NCBI RefSeq assembly: GCF_036370855.1
Contig: NC_088099.1
Span: forward strand, 142,989,017-143,053,016
DNA from: Dromaius novaehollandiae
Taxonomy: Eukaryota; Chordata; Aves; Casuariiformes; Dromaiidae
Length of the DNA: 64,000 bases
Reading direction: 5' to 3'
The notes beneath the pieces were generated by a model, which saw only the letters and a list, made by a program, of their open reading frames with translations, had not been told where the DNA came from and did not search any database. This document shows positions 35,701-50,000 of the stretch, one piece after another; the stretch's first letter is position 1, and each line of letters opens with the position of its first letter. Made by a program: the position numbers and the translations under genes.

Positions 35701-38700
35701 AGTGAGGTAAAAAAGATTGTTTTAAAGGTGAGTCATGGCCTGTTCAGAGCAGGAGTCCTGACAGGACACTTGCTCCTAGTAAAACATTCTTTACTGGAAA
35801 GATATTCTTTCCTTTACCAGAATGAAATGAGCTCACTGAAGGCACCTGAGTTTATTGTAGCACTCATTTAGGAGGATAGAGGCTCACCCAGCAGTGGCAC
35901 TTTGGATATTTTATCTTTGAGTCTATTCTGAAAGGATATTCCAAAGCTCAGACCAGGAGTGTAGTTTATTCTCTCCCACACACTTGGAATGCAGAAATAC
36001 AATAAACAACATTCAGTTAATTCCATCATCATTTCTTTTGCATCGTTCTGCCCTTTGGTTTCTTGCAGCTGAAAATACTCAAGGGGTCTCTTTTTCCTGA
36101 GCTCTTCTGGACCCAGGTTAAATAATGTAGTAGATATTCTTCCACGTCAAATCTCTTTGACTCATATTTATTCTGCTTGGATGAATTAGTAACTGGAATG
36201 ATTGTGTTAAAACAGTGAAGATCAGAAGTGAACTTGCCCTGAATTGCCTGGGTTTGGAAAATGTACTGTGAAACACTACTTTCCTAAGATAAGGCATGCA
36301 TTGAGAACAAGATAGATTGCGAGAAGAACTGTTGACACTTGTTACATGAATTTGAAGCAGCTGGAAGATAAATAGACACCTTTTCTTGCCTAAAGCACAA
36401 CTTGGATGCCAAGCAACTGAATCTGGTACATGCAGTTATGAGTGTCATAACTTTCTTAGTTTTCTAGGTAATGTCTGACATATTGCCGGTGACAACTGAG
36501 ATGTAAAAGCTTGAATAATGATAAATAATAATACCAGCAGCAATATCACTTTAACACCACTTTCATTTGTAAATCTCAAAGCAGTATGTATCACTCTTAG
36601 GTCGTAGTTTATGGATGAAGAGATTGAAACATTGTGAAGGGAACTGAGTTGCTCTAGTTTGCCCTGCAAAGCAATAGTAGAGCAAAAACTGAACCCAGGC
36701 TCCCTGTCCCTAGCCCAGAGTCCTCGGCACTGGGCCACACCGTGAGAATGACCACCTTTTCCAAGCTGCCTTTTCTGTCGACAGCAATAATTTAGATTTG
36801 CATAGCAGGACTAATAGCTTCTGCCATGCAAAGGATGTCTGAAAACATGTCCTTTGTAGTAAAGAGGGGGAAGAGAGAGAATACAAAAGGAAAGCTGCTG
36901 AGAGAACAGAAGTGGTACAGTTCGACTTGGAGTGACTACATTTGAAACCAGCTGTCCAAATGCTTTCTAGCTTTTTTCAAGTAAAAAGGTACTTGACAAG
37001 GGCACAGCTGCAAATGGGATGGAAATGGCCTTCTCTTTGGCCGTGATGGAAGGGAAAGTAATCTAGTAGGACAATAACTGTATGAAAGCTTTGATTCTTG
37101 CCATAAAAAAATACAGCAGCTCAGTGGTGGACAGTACTTCTGACAGTGTATATTACTCACAAAAGTGTTTGGTGGATCATTTCCCTTCCTCTCTGCAGCT
37201 GACTCATGTCTCTGGGCTTGGAGGACTGCAACCCAAGAACGGGGAGTAGAGCCACGTGACCTTCTAGCTCTTTGCAAACATCATGGATCATAATTTGGAA
37301 AGTGCTGTCCTAAGAAATACAGCAAGAGAGCTTGGGGACTTAGTGCGTTCATCTGAGGACTTTACACACAGTTAAGGTTTGCATCAGCCTGTTTAATAGA
37401 AACAGTCTTTTTCATAGACACATTATAGATATATAACATAAGCATTGTCTAAACTATTTAAGTTGCAAAATTCTCACTAAATCAGTTTAAAATTGATCTA
37501 GTTAAAGTAGGACAGTTTTTCTATTATAGGAATGCCCTGAGGCATGGAGAGATCATGATTCCCAATGTGTAGAGCATCCACAGCTCCCATTAGTTTCATT
37601 TGGGAATACGAATGCTTAACATTCATGAAAATCTGGCCCTCAGTGATGTGCCTGAGGAGATGTATATTTTAGCAGCAAGCCAGTGACAGGAATGAGAATA
37701 AAAATCCAGAGGTCTAATACCATGTCTGCTGTCATAACTCACCAGCTTTCCCACCTTCTTTTCAGGGTACCAACCACAACCAAAGTCAGCATAACAACAG
37801 AACATTCATTTTACTTTATGCCATACAGAAATACAGTATTTTAGCTGAAATTTCTTTTTGGGGATGCTAATTATTCTATGCATTTTAATGACTGGTTAAA
37901 TGACTGTTGCAGTTAAAAAATACTTAAGGAAGTGTGGTGTCAGTGCAATTAGAAAGCTACCTTAAAAGTTGCCCTTACTTTTGTGGATGTTTTCCTGAAT
38001 TTTGCTGATGCGTTAGCACGGCATGGTGCTGGGGGTGCAGTGCAATACGATGTACGTGTTTATTCTTCCCTGGAATTTCCAGCGAGGCCACCAAGGCTCT
38101 GAGCCAGCCGGTGAGTCCACGCGCAGTGGGAAGGGGCAGAAGAAAACCCCCACGCTGCTCAGCGGGGCAGCCTTGCTCTCCCTTTCCTCAGTAGCTGGCC
38201 ATAGCTGCTTGCGAGCACTGTAGAAACCCAACCCCTGGTGCTAAGAAAGCGCCCCAGGCTCTTTGGAAGAACCATAAGCTTCAGCCTGAAGCCGTCATCT
38301 CCAGGGCTGCCCTCCGGGATGGTCCGGCTCCGAACTGGCCTGCTCAGAGCTGCGTGCAACCTATGGAGATGTGCATAGGCTCCCTGGTGCACACAGCGTA
38401 TCAGCTGGCTTTGCCATGGTACTTGTTTCTGATGGGAGTAAATCATTTACAGTTCTGCGGTGACGTGATTCGAATATCGGCGTGAAGAATACATGGCTGA
38501 GCAGAGGCTCGCCAGGTGTGATGGAAAGAGTAGGCTGTGTTTCTGTGCTCATTGCTCTGAACTATAATGTGCAAACTGCGGCTCTGTCACCTTCAAAAAC
38601 CTTCAACTAAAGAAGTCCAAAAAATCTAGTGCTTGCATTTGAAAGAAATTTGCTTATTTCTAAAGCTCCTAACAACTCTTACCATTGGGTTTTTCTCCAT

Positions 38701-40079
38701 GGCTCATGGGTGTTTTCCTTCAATGAATGTGCAGATCTCCTCACCGCGGGAACTAGGCAGAAGAAAACATGTAATATCACAAGTTCTCACAGTAACTTAG
38801 CAAGTGTTGCAACACTGCAGCTGGCTTACTACATTTGTGGAGAGACCTTTTGCCTTTCTAACTTGCACATCCCATTGGTCTTAATGTCGCACTGCCAACC
38901 CCATATTTTATCCAGACTTTGTGGTCTGATAAGACCTCTTGTTTGCAGGGAAACTGGGTTTGGTGAGATCTCATACTTGGTAAGTCCTTTGTTGCACTGA
39001 TGGTATGCACAAACTGCTGGTTATTTCTGCGTATATGATTATTTTTTAAATTTGTATAAAGGTAGGTTATTTTTACAGGGAGATCATATATATCTAAACA
39101 GAATTTTTAGAAGAGTTTCTTTCTGGAAATGAAGTGTGCAGGACTAATTATAATTGAGAGTTAATATATCTCTAAGACCATAACATGCCTGTAATCTGAA
39201 ACATTTATCTGTTTTCATATGGGTAGTGAATAAACACTCCCTGGTGAGCGTCCCGCTTTCATCCAGTCACTGCGCTATTCATTCACCAGATCTGACATTT
39301 TTGGATTTTCACTTTAAAGTTATTGATAAATTTGTACAAGAAGCAAATTAGAGAAGTGAGTGAGAAACTGCTTAAAAGGAACTACCTATCACTAAAGCTA
39401 TTACAAAGTCATACTATTTTCCCTAAGACAAACATACATGTGGTAGGAGCTGCTAATGCTGGATTAGCCCCATGGCTCATGTAGTCCTGTGTCCTTCCCC
39501 TGACAGTAGCTGGCAGAGGAAGGGACAAGAAGCGTCCTAATCCTGATTAACTAAAGATTGGTGTAAACCCTGATTGCTTGTAAAATTTCAAACTATTGCA
39601 GCTCTTGTTGTTATTCAGGCTCTTACTGACTCTTACAAAGTTTTTGCCATCAGTGACATCTTATAGGAATGAGCCCCAGTTCAGCTATACATCATGAGAA
39701 ACAACCTTGCTTTACCGCAATTCCTAATGTGCCAGATTTCAGTTTCTTCAATTGTCTGTTTGTTCTCGCGTCATGAGAGATAGCGGAGGTCCATAGTCTG
39801 CCTCTTCTGTAGTGTTGTTATCTGATGCATTTCTGTTACTCGTGCCTCTGTGCTTAAGCAGGCTTTTCCATCCCTGGGTTTATCCACGCAGGAGACAAGC
39901 ACCTGCCAAGAAAGCAAGAGGGCGAATTCAAAGTGCAATACTATTTTGCACAAACTCCTCATGTGACTGCACTTAATCCATGCTGGAGGGCTTTCACAAA
40001 TTTGTTCTAACCTCCTTCTAGCGTACGCAGACAGCATAGTTACAGAAAGCGGTGAAGCAGAGCGCAGAAGTGCCGACGT
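32706..40079. other. Intergenic, no recognisable gene
   Basis: About 7.4 kb of mixed composition. Open frames are short, lack flanking splice sites that I can pair, and resemble no protein I know. No CR1 or LTR was recognised. Distal enhancers or non-coding RNA exons cannot be excluded by eye. Confidence 0.5.
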
Positions 40080-40440
40080 ACCGCACATAGCATAGTGCTA
40101 GTTTGGTTCCCGGCAGCTCAGCTCTTTCCCCCGCGTGCCTGGCTGCGGGGTGCAGCGCTGCCCTCGTGGAGCCGCTCGGTGACGGTGTCTGCCGGGGCAG
40201 CGCTGGCCCTGGGGGGCTGGCGTGGGGCACATCCTGCAGCGCTCCCCCCGTGCCGGCAGCCTCGCCGGCGGGTTCGCAGGCATCCTCGGGAGGCTCCTCT
40301 AAGCCCCTCTCCCTAAGCCCCTCTCCCTCCGTATTTATTGAAGCGGCCTTCAGCGCTATCGTCGGGTGCACAGGGATGGCTGGCAACCATGCACAAGCGG
40401 GGGCAGAGACGGCTGTGGAAAGATGATGGGCTTGTGATTC
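40080..40440. other. Orphan GC-rich, CpG-containing patch
   Basis: A GC-rich block with many CG dinucleotides inside AT-rich intergenic DNA. It includes a 14-bp direct duplication of TAAGCCCCTCTCCC at 40300-40327. No TATA box, donor or coding similarity ties it to a gene. It could be an orphan CpG island or enhancer. Confidence 0.45.
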
Positions 40441-43400
40441 GACATATCGTAGGTGATAGGGAAGAGCAGGTTTTAAGCGATCAAAGGAGGAGAGCGGGGT
40501 GGGCTAGCTGTGTCTGGTTGCTGTGGCAGAGCACAGAGGGAAGAAAAGAGGGCAGCGCAAAGGAGGCAGGACAGCAGGGTCCCTGTATTTGTTATCTCTG
40601 TATTTGCTGTACGGCTACAAGCTCTGTGGCTTCCTGATTCAAAGAGAATTGGATCATATAGGCAAGTCTGGAAAGAAGCTGGCGGTAATTCCTTAGCAGT
40701 TGAAGTAATAGTAGTTCCCAGGTGGGAGACTCTGCAGAGCTGTCTGTTTTATTTTATTTTTTTTCATTTACAGACTGTCCAAACATTTTAGCTGAGTGAG
40801 TGATGTGGAAATCATTTTGTAAGGACTTTCCCCTTAAAGGCAAGCTCACAGCATGAAAGGTCTCCTAGGCTCTGCTGAGGGCTGGCAGAAGTTTCTGAGT
40901 GACAGCCAAAAACATGTTCTTGCAGCAGCGTTTCCACATTGATGGCACTACAGCAGCGGCAGCTCGGCTGGAGATAGAGTCGAGAAAACCCCCTTTGCCA
41001 GAATCTACTGTCCTGGCTGCACGGGCTTCAAGGTAGCTGTCATTCTTGCTGTTTTGTTTGTCTTTGCCTAAGGCAGTGATAGGAATTATGTTCATATTGC
41101 ACATAAAAATCGTCCTAGTAAAAACATGCTAGACCTTTATCCTCTCCCTTTTATCTTACCAAGAATTACCCACAGCACTTAGGAAAGCTGAGATTCTCTG
41201 AACACGGTAAAAGGCCTGTGTAGTGCTGGGTGCTGGAGAGGTGGCTAGTTATGCTGTACTTAAATGTTTTGAAGGGTGGGAAGGAGAAGAGAAAACCCCT
41301 GAAATTTCCACTGTTTCAGTCTCGCTTTATTGAGGGGGGAGAGAAAATGAATGCCATAGCTTTAGCTCCCTTTTCAGCTGGGGCCGAGGAGAGGGCTCAG
41401 ATGACCCGTGCAAGCAGAGCGACGTTTCAGAGCAGCCCATGCCTGGAAGGACGTGCTATCTGACCTAGCTAATTCCTAAAATACAATCTGCAGCCACCGG
41501 CTGGTGGGAAGGAGCCTCACGCATGTACAGTGCTTTCCTCTGTCGGTTGACCTAGTTAATGCGGAGAGTCGCGCACAATAACAAGTCTGTTAAGTGACTG
41601 CAGATTTCTTTACACAAACACGCAAACAAGAAATTAAAGAAAAGCTTCAGCCATGCTGATAAGCTCGTAGGGGCACACAGGCCTTGTTTGTTTGGGGGGG
41701 GGGGGGGGTTGTACGTTTTGTCCTCTCTGTGAACCCAGTCGAGATGGGAAGCTGCGGTGAGCTTCGGCGCGATGCGGCAGGCTGAAGAAGGCTTCGGGGC
41801 TTGCCAGAGCCAGCAGAAGACCCAGCGCCTGAGCGTGAGTCCTGCTCTCATGTCCCATCCTCCGGAGCCAGGGAGCGTTTGGTCTGTTGTGCTTGTGCCT
41901 TAGGCTGAGAGGTAAAAGGAAAGCATGCGCCCTTCGGCGTTAACCGTCCTCTAGCCAAAGACATCCAAGCGTTTCTCTAAGCCAAGCAGCATCAGGGCCC
42001 GGCTACCAGCGATTTCCGTATCACTGGATGTTAAAGATACTTTGAGACACATTAAAGGGCCCTGAATTTCAGAGCAGAGATACCGAGCAGTTTCTGAGCT
42101 GTTGCTCTCTAAGGAGTTCCTAGTCCTTAAGGGATCAGCTATCAACTTACAAGCGCTCGTCCAAACCCTTTTCACTTCCAAAAGTACGCAAACATAAAAA
42201 TTGTCCTGGGCTAGCAAATACAGCGTTTGTTAGCCACACGTGTTTCAGGACCACGTTATTTTGGGATGGCATTTAAAAAACAGTCTCAGACAGTCTTTTC
42301 AGTAATAATACTTGCTCTTCAGCATGAGGCACGGTCCTCCAAGCGCAGCAGCTGGCAATACCTTGGAGTGATGCTGGGGGAAACTCCTGCCCTCAGCAGA
42401 AGGCCTGCTTGCAGCCTACAGCACGCATATGCGGAGCCTCGTTTTAGGCTCTATTTTAGAAGGTTCTTCGTGGACGCTTTAAGTAACGAGGACAGGAGTT
42501 AAGATGCATGGGTTGAGAAGATGGCTCTTTACAGTACTACTACCCAAAGAGTCAGGCATGTCGCTTTGTCTAACCTTTTTCTTATTGATACTGAAGAATA
42601 TTTACATCAGGATATATGTTATTTAAAATATATCTTTATGTGGTGGGAAGTGAACCATCATTTTATTTTATTAAAAAGAAGGCCCAAAAATATCTCTCTT
42701 TATTTTACTGGTATCTACGAGGCGAACACTATATGTTTCCTGTGGGACTGAGGTAGAAGGCTATAATACATGGATAACATTCAGGTCCGTCATGCTTTAG
42801 CTGTGAAACTGTGCTAAGCCTGAGGCAAATCACGTTGATTTGCATACAAACTATTGCCATAATGAAAAGGCAGATGAAGGAAGGCAAATCTTGCTCTATT
42901 GCAGCTACATTTTTCAGGATGCTAGAGAATGATCACAGACTCCTCTTGCAATTTTTTTTTTTTTTTTTTTTTTTTGAGAAATAAATGCTCCAGAAACCAT
43001 TCTTTCCATGAAAGATGCCAGTACAGATGGAGCATTGGAAAGATGTCACCAGCGGGACAAAGCACCAAGACAAACCTGCTTTTTTGTTGTAATATATCAC
43101 ACTGCACAAACGTTAATGGGCCACTGGCGCTGGAGCCAAGCCTTCTGGAGCAGCTCCAGCTGCTGCAGGTGTTACCATGGCAGTGCCTCCACCAGCTTTG
43201 AAGTGAAGGCCCTGACTTCAGCAGCTCCATCAGGCTGGCTGCTGTTCAGCGCCTGGGGCCTCGGCTCAGCCCCATGGACCTACTTTTCCTACACAACTAA
43301 TTATTATCCTCCTGGGCCCTTGCAGCATCATTGCACAACCACAGCAAAGGCTGGAGCCGTCCGTGACAGTGCTCTCAACTGAAGGTCTCTGCACAGTGTC

Positions 43401-43800
43401 CTGAGTGTATTCTTGGAGATCTGCAGTGTTTTCTACTTTTCCCACTTCATCATATGTGTCCGTAGGAATATTAATAGACTTTTCCAAGAACACTAATGCA
43501 ACTGTTTGATGAAAACTTTAAGATAGTGGGGCGCAAGGATTAGGAATAGGAGAGGGCTTTGGCTTTTTTTTCCTCAGGTTTTAATCATACACAAGATATC
43601 AAATAATGTTGCTCACTTACTGTGCAACAGAAGTATCATCTGTGTGAGATGGACAAGCAGAGAAGATAATATCACGCAAACTCAGCCTGCCCTCCAACCT
43701 TTGCTACAATGCCTGCGTGGATTTAAATATCCACCTGCTCTGCTCTTGTCACGCCACACTGTCCTGGAGTTTCTGCCCAGTTTTAAATATTAGTAGCTAA
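40441..43800. other. Intergenic with homopolymer runs
   Basis: No gene recognised. It contains a G15 run at 41694-41708 and a T24 run at 42952-42975. The T24 run could be an A-tail on the minus strand, but there is no AATAAA before it and no recognisable retrocopy. Confidence 0.5.
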
Positions 43801-43829
43801 TCAGCAGTCAGTTAGAGCTGGGTGGATAA

Positions 43830-44000
43830 CGTACACTGCGTACGCTGTGGAAGGCAGTCACAGGGACGGAGCGGACGCGCGCTGCCGGACGAGCGCTGGG
43901 ATGGCAGGAGAGGCTGGCGCTGCCCAGCTGCTGCTCTCCGGCAGGGCGCAGTGCTGCATATCTGCGCTCGCCGTTGCCCTGCTGTAGCTCCACCACCTGC
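43830..44000. other. Small GC-rich patch
   Basis: About 170 bp rich in G, C and CG dinucleotides, with overlapping short open frames on both strands. There is no protein similarity and no splice pair. Confidence 0.35.
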
Positions 44001-47000
44001 CAAGGAATGTCCTGCCCCATGCAAAGAAAATTGCAAGGCCCAGTGAAATAGTAACTCATGCCCGAAATATTACAAATTTTTTTGCAATGGATTAAAAAGT
44101 GCATTCATTACAACACGTTGTGAATACAGACCTTTTTTTTTCCCCTGGAGATATGTGTTAAAACATTTCAAAAAGTTTGTAGCTTATCGTATGCTTTCAT
44201 TTGTATGGCTCATTCATAGACAAGGGCTTTTTCCACTGTAGTCCTCTTCAGTACAGGATGTAAATAGAGGGTATTTACTCTGCACCTATGGTGATGGAGA
44301 AGGCACAGTTTGTTTTATGGATGGAGGCAACTGAAAGGTTTGGGTTTCTTCCTAACAGTCCAGTAGTTGCATTACAGATAAGAAGAACGCTTATATTGCC
44401 CATATTCACACAGTTACAATACACCGAAGAAGGAGGCTGCGAGAGCACGGGGCTAAGCACGGAACAGAAGTCCCTTTACCTCACCCTCTGCAGTGCATAA
44501 GAAGAGTCTGGTCATGGTAAAATGTTCTTTGTTACCAATTACATTTTAAGCTTAATTAACATTCGAGGTACAAATCTGGAAAGGATTCAGAGAAGGATTT
44601 CTATTGTAGGGTTTTTAAAATTAATTCTTGCGCCTCACCTGTATTCTTATTATATTCTCAGTATTGGTCTTGTGTATATGTGAAATTGTGATTGCCCTGT
44701 TGTGAATCAAAGCCATGTTTTACTACAGTGTAGATGCTCATGGTAATGTGATTTCCAGATGTTTAAACTCATTATCATGTTGGTACTGATTGTGGATACT
44801 TTTTCTAAATTATTCACTTCAGAAAACAGGTAATATGTGATCTGACTTATCAAAATGAGTTAGTACTCCGTGATCTGTTTGTAATCTAATGACTTGCAAG
44901 AGATGAAGTGGAAAAATTAGACAGTCATAACTGCCATCAGAACCACACATCTGAAGCATGCCTTGAACTTGTGCCGCTATTGTATTTGGAGTTGTCACTA
45001 GAAGTTTAACTGTTTTGTGGCCTTTTCAGCCAAATCCTATTTGAGTAATGGTGATAGTAAAAATAATGTATTTGAAGCAGCTATAAAATCCCTCTGCTGA
45101 ATTTGGAAAGACAGGTTCACCCGTCCTTTTGTAGAATTTTTTGAAAGCATGTCTTCTTCTGTAGAGGCACAAGTATTCCCGCTAACTCCATCTTCAGACT
45201 TTTCTGGTAGTTATTTTTTGCTTAGCGAGTTGTAGCTTTCACGTAATTGAATGAACTAATACACAGTCCTTTGCAGAGTTTTAATAGATTACACTTTATG
45301 TTTAGGACTTCTTAACCTAAGTCATTGCCAAGGAGGAATTCATATTTTTCCAGTGCCATCAATTCCTGCTCTACTTCCAGGGTCCCTCTTATCTTTTCTA
45401 GCCTCCCAAGATACGTAAAACAGTGTTGTTCTTTGAAACTAGAGTTAATGTTTCTGTGCAGAGAGACCCTCTTGGCGATGAGGGGACATGAATGACTAAT
45501 ATTGTATCTATCTACTGCTTCATAGTTTACCTCCTGAAATATTGCATGTAATTTTGTTGATTTTGTAGTTACTGTAGTGGCTAGTAGTACTAGTAGTAGT
45601 AGTGTTTATTTTGTTTTAATTATTTGGATAATATTATTTGTAATAGTGTCTGGCACGCCAAACCTTAAGCACATTCTTGGCAAGGGCTATATGTAGCTCA
45701 CAGTTCCTCCTCGCACTGCTCTGCTGGTTCACTTGATGCTATGACTGCCATTTCGGTGACACTTTCAGAGCATCACTCAAGCACATTAATGCATCTTGAC
45801 TTACTGATACAGTTACCCTGCCAATACACAAGCTATACTGTACCATCCAGATAATTCTTCATGGATATTTCTGTTTGTTTATTTACCCGTAGCATAAAAC
45901 CACTTGGCCTTTGGTGAAGTTTGTTGCTTAATGTCTGTGTATCACACTGCATATAATCTCAAAATTTATTCCTCACAGGCTTACAAGCTATCATTTACAC
46001 TGTCTTGTTATGAAAACCTTGACTTCTGATATGGGGTTTGGGTTGATTTTTGCTTTCTTTTTTTTCCCCCTCCAGCTTCTTTAGAACATCAGGATTCTAC
46101 TCTGTCTGCAAACCCAAAGCAGTTAAATAAAATTCCAGGCAGTTTTTCTGCTTAAGGGCATGATTTCAAGTTTCTCATTATAGACAGCCTTGCAGTACAA
46201 GTTGTTATCTGGCACGGGTAGGTATATAACTTAGTATTTTCCCTGGAATCTCCCTCGTTTCTTCTCTGTTCTGGGAGTACTGAAAACTTAACATGTCATT
46301 AGTATTCTCTGTGGTCTTTTGAAAAATATCAGCTGCATCATTATGATATAAGGAAAATTGGTGCCTCTCAAATTTGTTTAAAGCTTCTCTCCTATTAGGG
46401 AATGCAAACTATGTGAAAATTTCATTCTTGGACTGAGTCAAAAGCAATTGCACATAGAACTGAACATTAGTGAAAACTAATTATACCGTCCTTAGCTTCA
46501 GAGCAGTGGAAGAAAACATGAGTTATCAGAGGAGGATGAGCCAAGAGAATGACCTGGTTTTCCAAAGTTGTGCTCAGACAGAGACATAAACCGTGGCTGA
46601 TGAGGTGTCTGAGGAATGCTAATGGTATCATGCAGCTGGCATCCCGTGCTAAAGCAAGAAATGGCAGTGACAGCTTGGTACTGCAATCAGAAGAAATCAA
46701 CCCCCACGTTGCAGGAAGCGTAGCTGCATGCTTTCTCATCAGTTACATGCTACGTGATTTCTTTTCAGTGTTTTGCAAGTATTCCCTTTATTTTATACTA
46801 CACTTATTTGCTCATTGAGAATGCTGTGGGAATGCATAATTTAAATCACACGTACAGGACTCTGGCAAACTGAAACATTAATCTGGCCCCATAGCTTTGT
46901 ACTGTTGCTGTTGCATATAAGCTCATCCAGACTGTGGTCAAATGAGACAATCTGTTCCACCACCAGCAGCAGTAACCATGTCTGCTCGCCTATGATTTGT

Positions 47001-50000
47001 GCCTTGTTTTTCATACTGCCAAAATCCTTGCTCACCTTAGCATATCCCCAAACTTCTCCCTGCTTCTCAAAAGCCCTAAGTACTCCCCGTAACACCTCTT
47101 ATCCCCAGTCACCTGCCAAATACCAGCCAGGCAAGAGGCAGCGTAGGCTGTGGCCACTTCCAAATGATTGCTCTCAGGGCTGGACAGCCAAATGGGCTGA
47201 ACCCAGCAAAGGGTCACTGAGCTCCTGCTGCTGCCTTTACTTTCGGAGGTGCTAATCCTGGTAGAAGCAGCTAGTGTGGCTGCAGAAAGCATGGATGATG
47301 AGGAAAATGTGAGTTTTACGGAGCCCCCTCCCACAAGAAGAGGGGGACTCTATTCGCTGGATCCTTTCTACTTAGAAAAAAATGGCTCCAGGACCAGCTG
47401 CAGGTGAGACTTTCAACGTGAAGACAGGTGCTACCTTGGAGAAACTCAGAGACTTTGGACAGCTGGGATCACATAGCTGTATCTCAGCATGGCTGAAGGG
47501 AACAAACAGTGAGTAGGATGAACTGTCCTTATTGCAATAACATACTGATATGGTTTCATTGGTAGCTAAAGCCTTCTCTCAAACTGAAAAAAAATAGCTG
47601 TCTATATTCCTTTTTTGATATTTATTGGGAAACTGAAGTGTAAAAGTCAAGTGTCGTCTGTCAAAAATCCTTATGGATATTGCTACAGGAAAGGTAGGGG
47701 TGATGAATACATGCCACTGAGTTTGTAGCTTGCTGTTTCAGGCAGCCCTAGCCCAGTCATGCGTAGTTTGCTGAGGCCTCTTTCATCCAGACTGAGAACC
47801 TCAAGGAAATGTTATCCCAGCCAAAGGGCTGGCAGGAGACAGGATGTCGCCTGAGTGATGGGAATCTTCTTCTGATCAGAATTTAGAAACCAGACAGCTT
47901 AAAAAGACAATAACGAGACAGTGCTTCAGAATAAAGGGTACCAAACACAACACTGTCTTAGCTGTGGTTCTGCAAGTGGGATTATGCATGTGAAATCTTC
48001 CTGTTGTGTTTGCCATTTTTATTCAAGGTGAACAGATTTATGAACACATTTTATGTACAGCAGAACAGGAAGCATGTTTTGAATGTCTACATCATCAATT
48101 TTTCTCCTGTGACAGATGACGCCCTTGTGTCCACATTTCTACTTTTTACTGGGCAGAAGGGACAACCCATGGTTGCCAGTTTTCAAGACTTTCTTGTGAA
48201 TATTATGTATTTGGGGTGTTTTTAAGTGTTTATCTTGAAACACTGTATGTTTTCTGGGTTTGCCTTTATCCATAATTTTTACCTCTTCCTATTATTTTCA
48301 ATGGGACTGAGATGAGAGTTTGCCCTTACGAAGATGGTCGCTACGTCTCTTTCTCACAAAACCCAGCTAAGCTGCTCTCAGCAGGGCTGAAGCCATGTAC
48401 TGTGGATAAGAAAAGTCCTCTGCAAAACAAGGCGCAAGAAAATGTGGAAGTTCAGAAAAGGAGACTGTGGAAGCAGCAAGCAGGAGGCATATATCAAGAT
48501 GAGCAAAACCCCTCGAGGAATTAGACAAATGGAAGGAGAAAGAGACAGATTTAGGGGACTTTGGAGGAGTACAAGGCCAGGGTACGGCTGATGGGCTGCA
48601 ACCGTGCAGAGGGGCACACGGCGGCCCGAAGAGAGGAAGGGCTGCGGGAGCAAAGGGGATTTGGGGAGGGAGCCTGCGAGTGTGGGGGCAAGCACACAGG
48701 GCAGGTGCCACAGGGCCTGGCTGGTCAGCTTCAGTAAGATAACCCCTGAAAGGAAAATTAAATGCCCCCTTCTCTAATTCCTCGTGTTATATTGCTCCAA
48801 ATAGTAAACAGAATTTACTGTGCCTGCATTTCTTTTGAAACCTTCAATAAAACAAATCAAAGTGCGATAGGTCTCCCTTAAAGATAGAGTGAACTCTGAA
48901 TATGGGTAAAAAATGTGATTTATTTTTTCATAAATGTTATACTTTTTTTTAAAGCCCCTATGGTAATTTTATGTAGCCTTTTTTTTTTTTTATGGCTGAG
49001 GCTATCAATGTGGTGTGGCACATTAAAAAATTGCCTAGTCTTTCCACTAGAATAGTTAACTCTGCATAAGACTTTCCACAGTCCTGCAGATCTGGTAGTC
49101 TCCATGTGCCCTGTTTTTGCCACCATGGAGTGTTAACAGGCATTGAACTGTTGAACTTTGACATTCACAGGGTCGCTTTAATACCTTGCAAAAATGGTAA
49201 AATTTGGGTAAGTCATTTTTCCTTAAATCTAGACACTTAGGTTTTCAGTCAAAATATGATTTCTGGGAGCAGGTGCTCTATTACTACCTTTGTTCTTGGT
49301 TTTTATTTTTTAAGGCATGGCATTTACATTCTGTATCTGGTTAGGTCCACATTAACAAGACATGCACTGAAGGACAGGGCTGATAATGGAAATTCAGAGT
49401 GCAGAATAGTTGGATAAGCTCCACAGTAAAGCAATGTTGTATATTAAGTGTTAACACTTAATTCATAAGATCAAATATATGTATTCTCAGAGACTACACT
49501 CATTTCATTAATTTGCAGTTATTGTGACACATTCATGATAAATTTCAGGAAAAAAATCATTTATAATTATTTTGGTTAAGTCTTAGAAGATCATCTTATT
49601 TTTACAAATTCCCAGGAAATGCACTGAAGAATTCCTATCACAGCCATGAGGGTTCAGTATGGATTCACTTGTTATTGTTACTTTGCTTGTTTGTGTTGGA
49701 GGGGATGATGATGGAGATAAGGCTAATTGACATCTTTGGGCTTCTTGCATAATTTCTGAGTAAGTTTTTTTTCAGTAAATTGCATGAGAATTCAAATAAT
49801 TCAATGACTGTGCAATGCAACAGCTGGCTCAGCTTAGGTGAAAACAAGTCTTGCAAAGATCTTATTAACAATATAGGGGGTATTATGTTAAAAATACTAT
49901 GAGAACACTTAAATTCAGACATTTTGCTGAAACATGTTTATTCATTAAGTGAATGTGCATCAAAGCCATCAGTAAGAGGCAGCATAATTAAAGTTTTTGA

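Noticed and set aside
40018-40426. Open frames of 107-122 codons in the orphan GC-rich patch
   Set aside because: Overlapping frames on both strands with no similarity and no promoter or splice signals that I can pair.
42952-43230. Possible retrocopy with a 24-nt A-tail on the minus strand
   Set aside because: No AATAAA before the tail, no recognisable parental gene and no target-site duplication seen. A plain homopolymer is the simpler reading.
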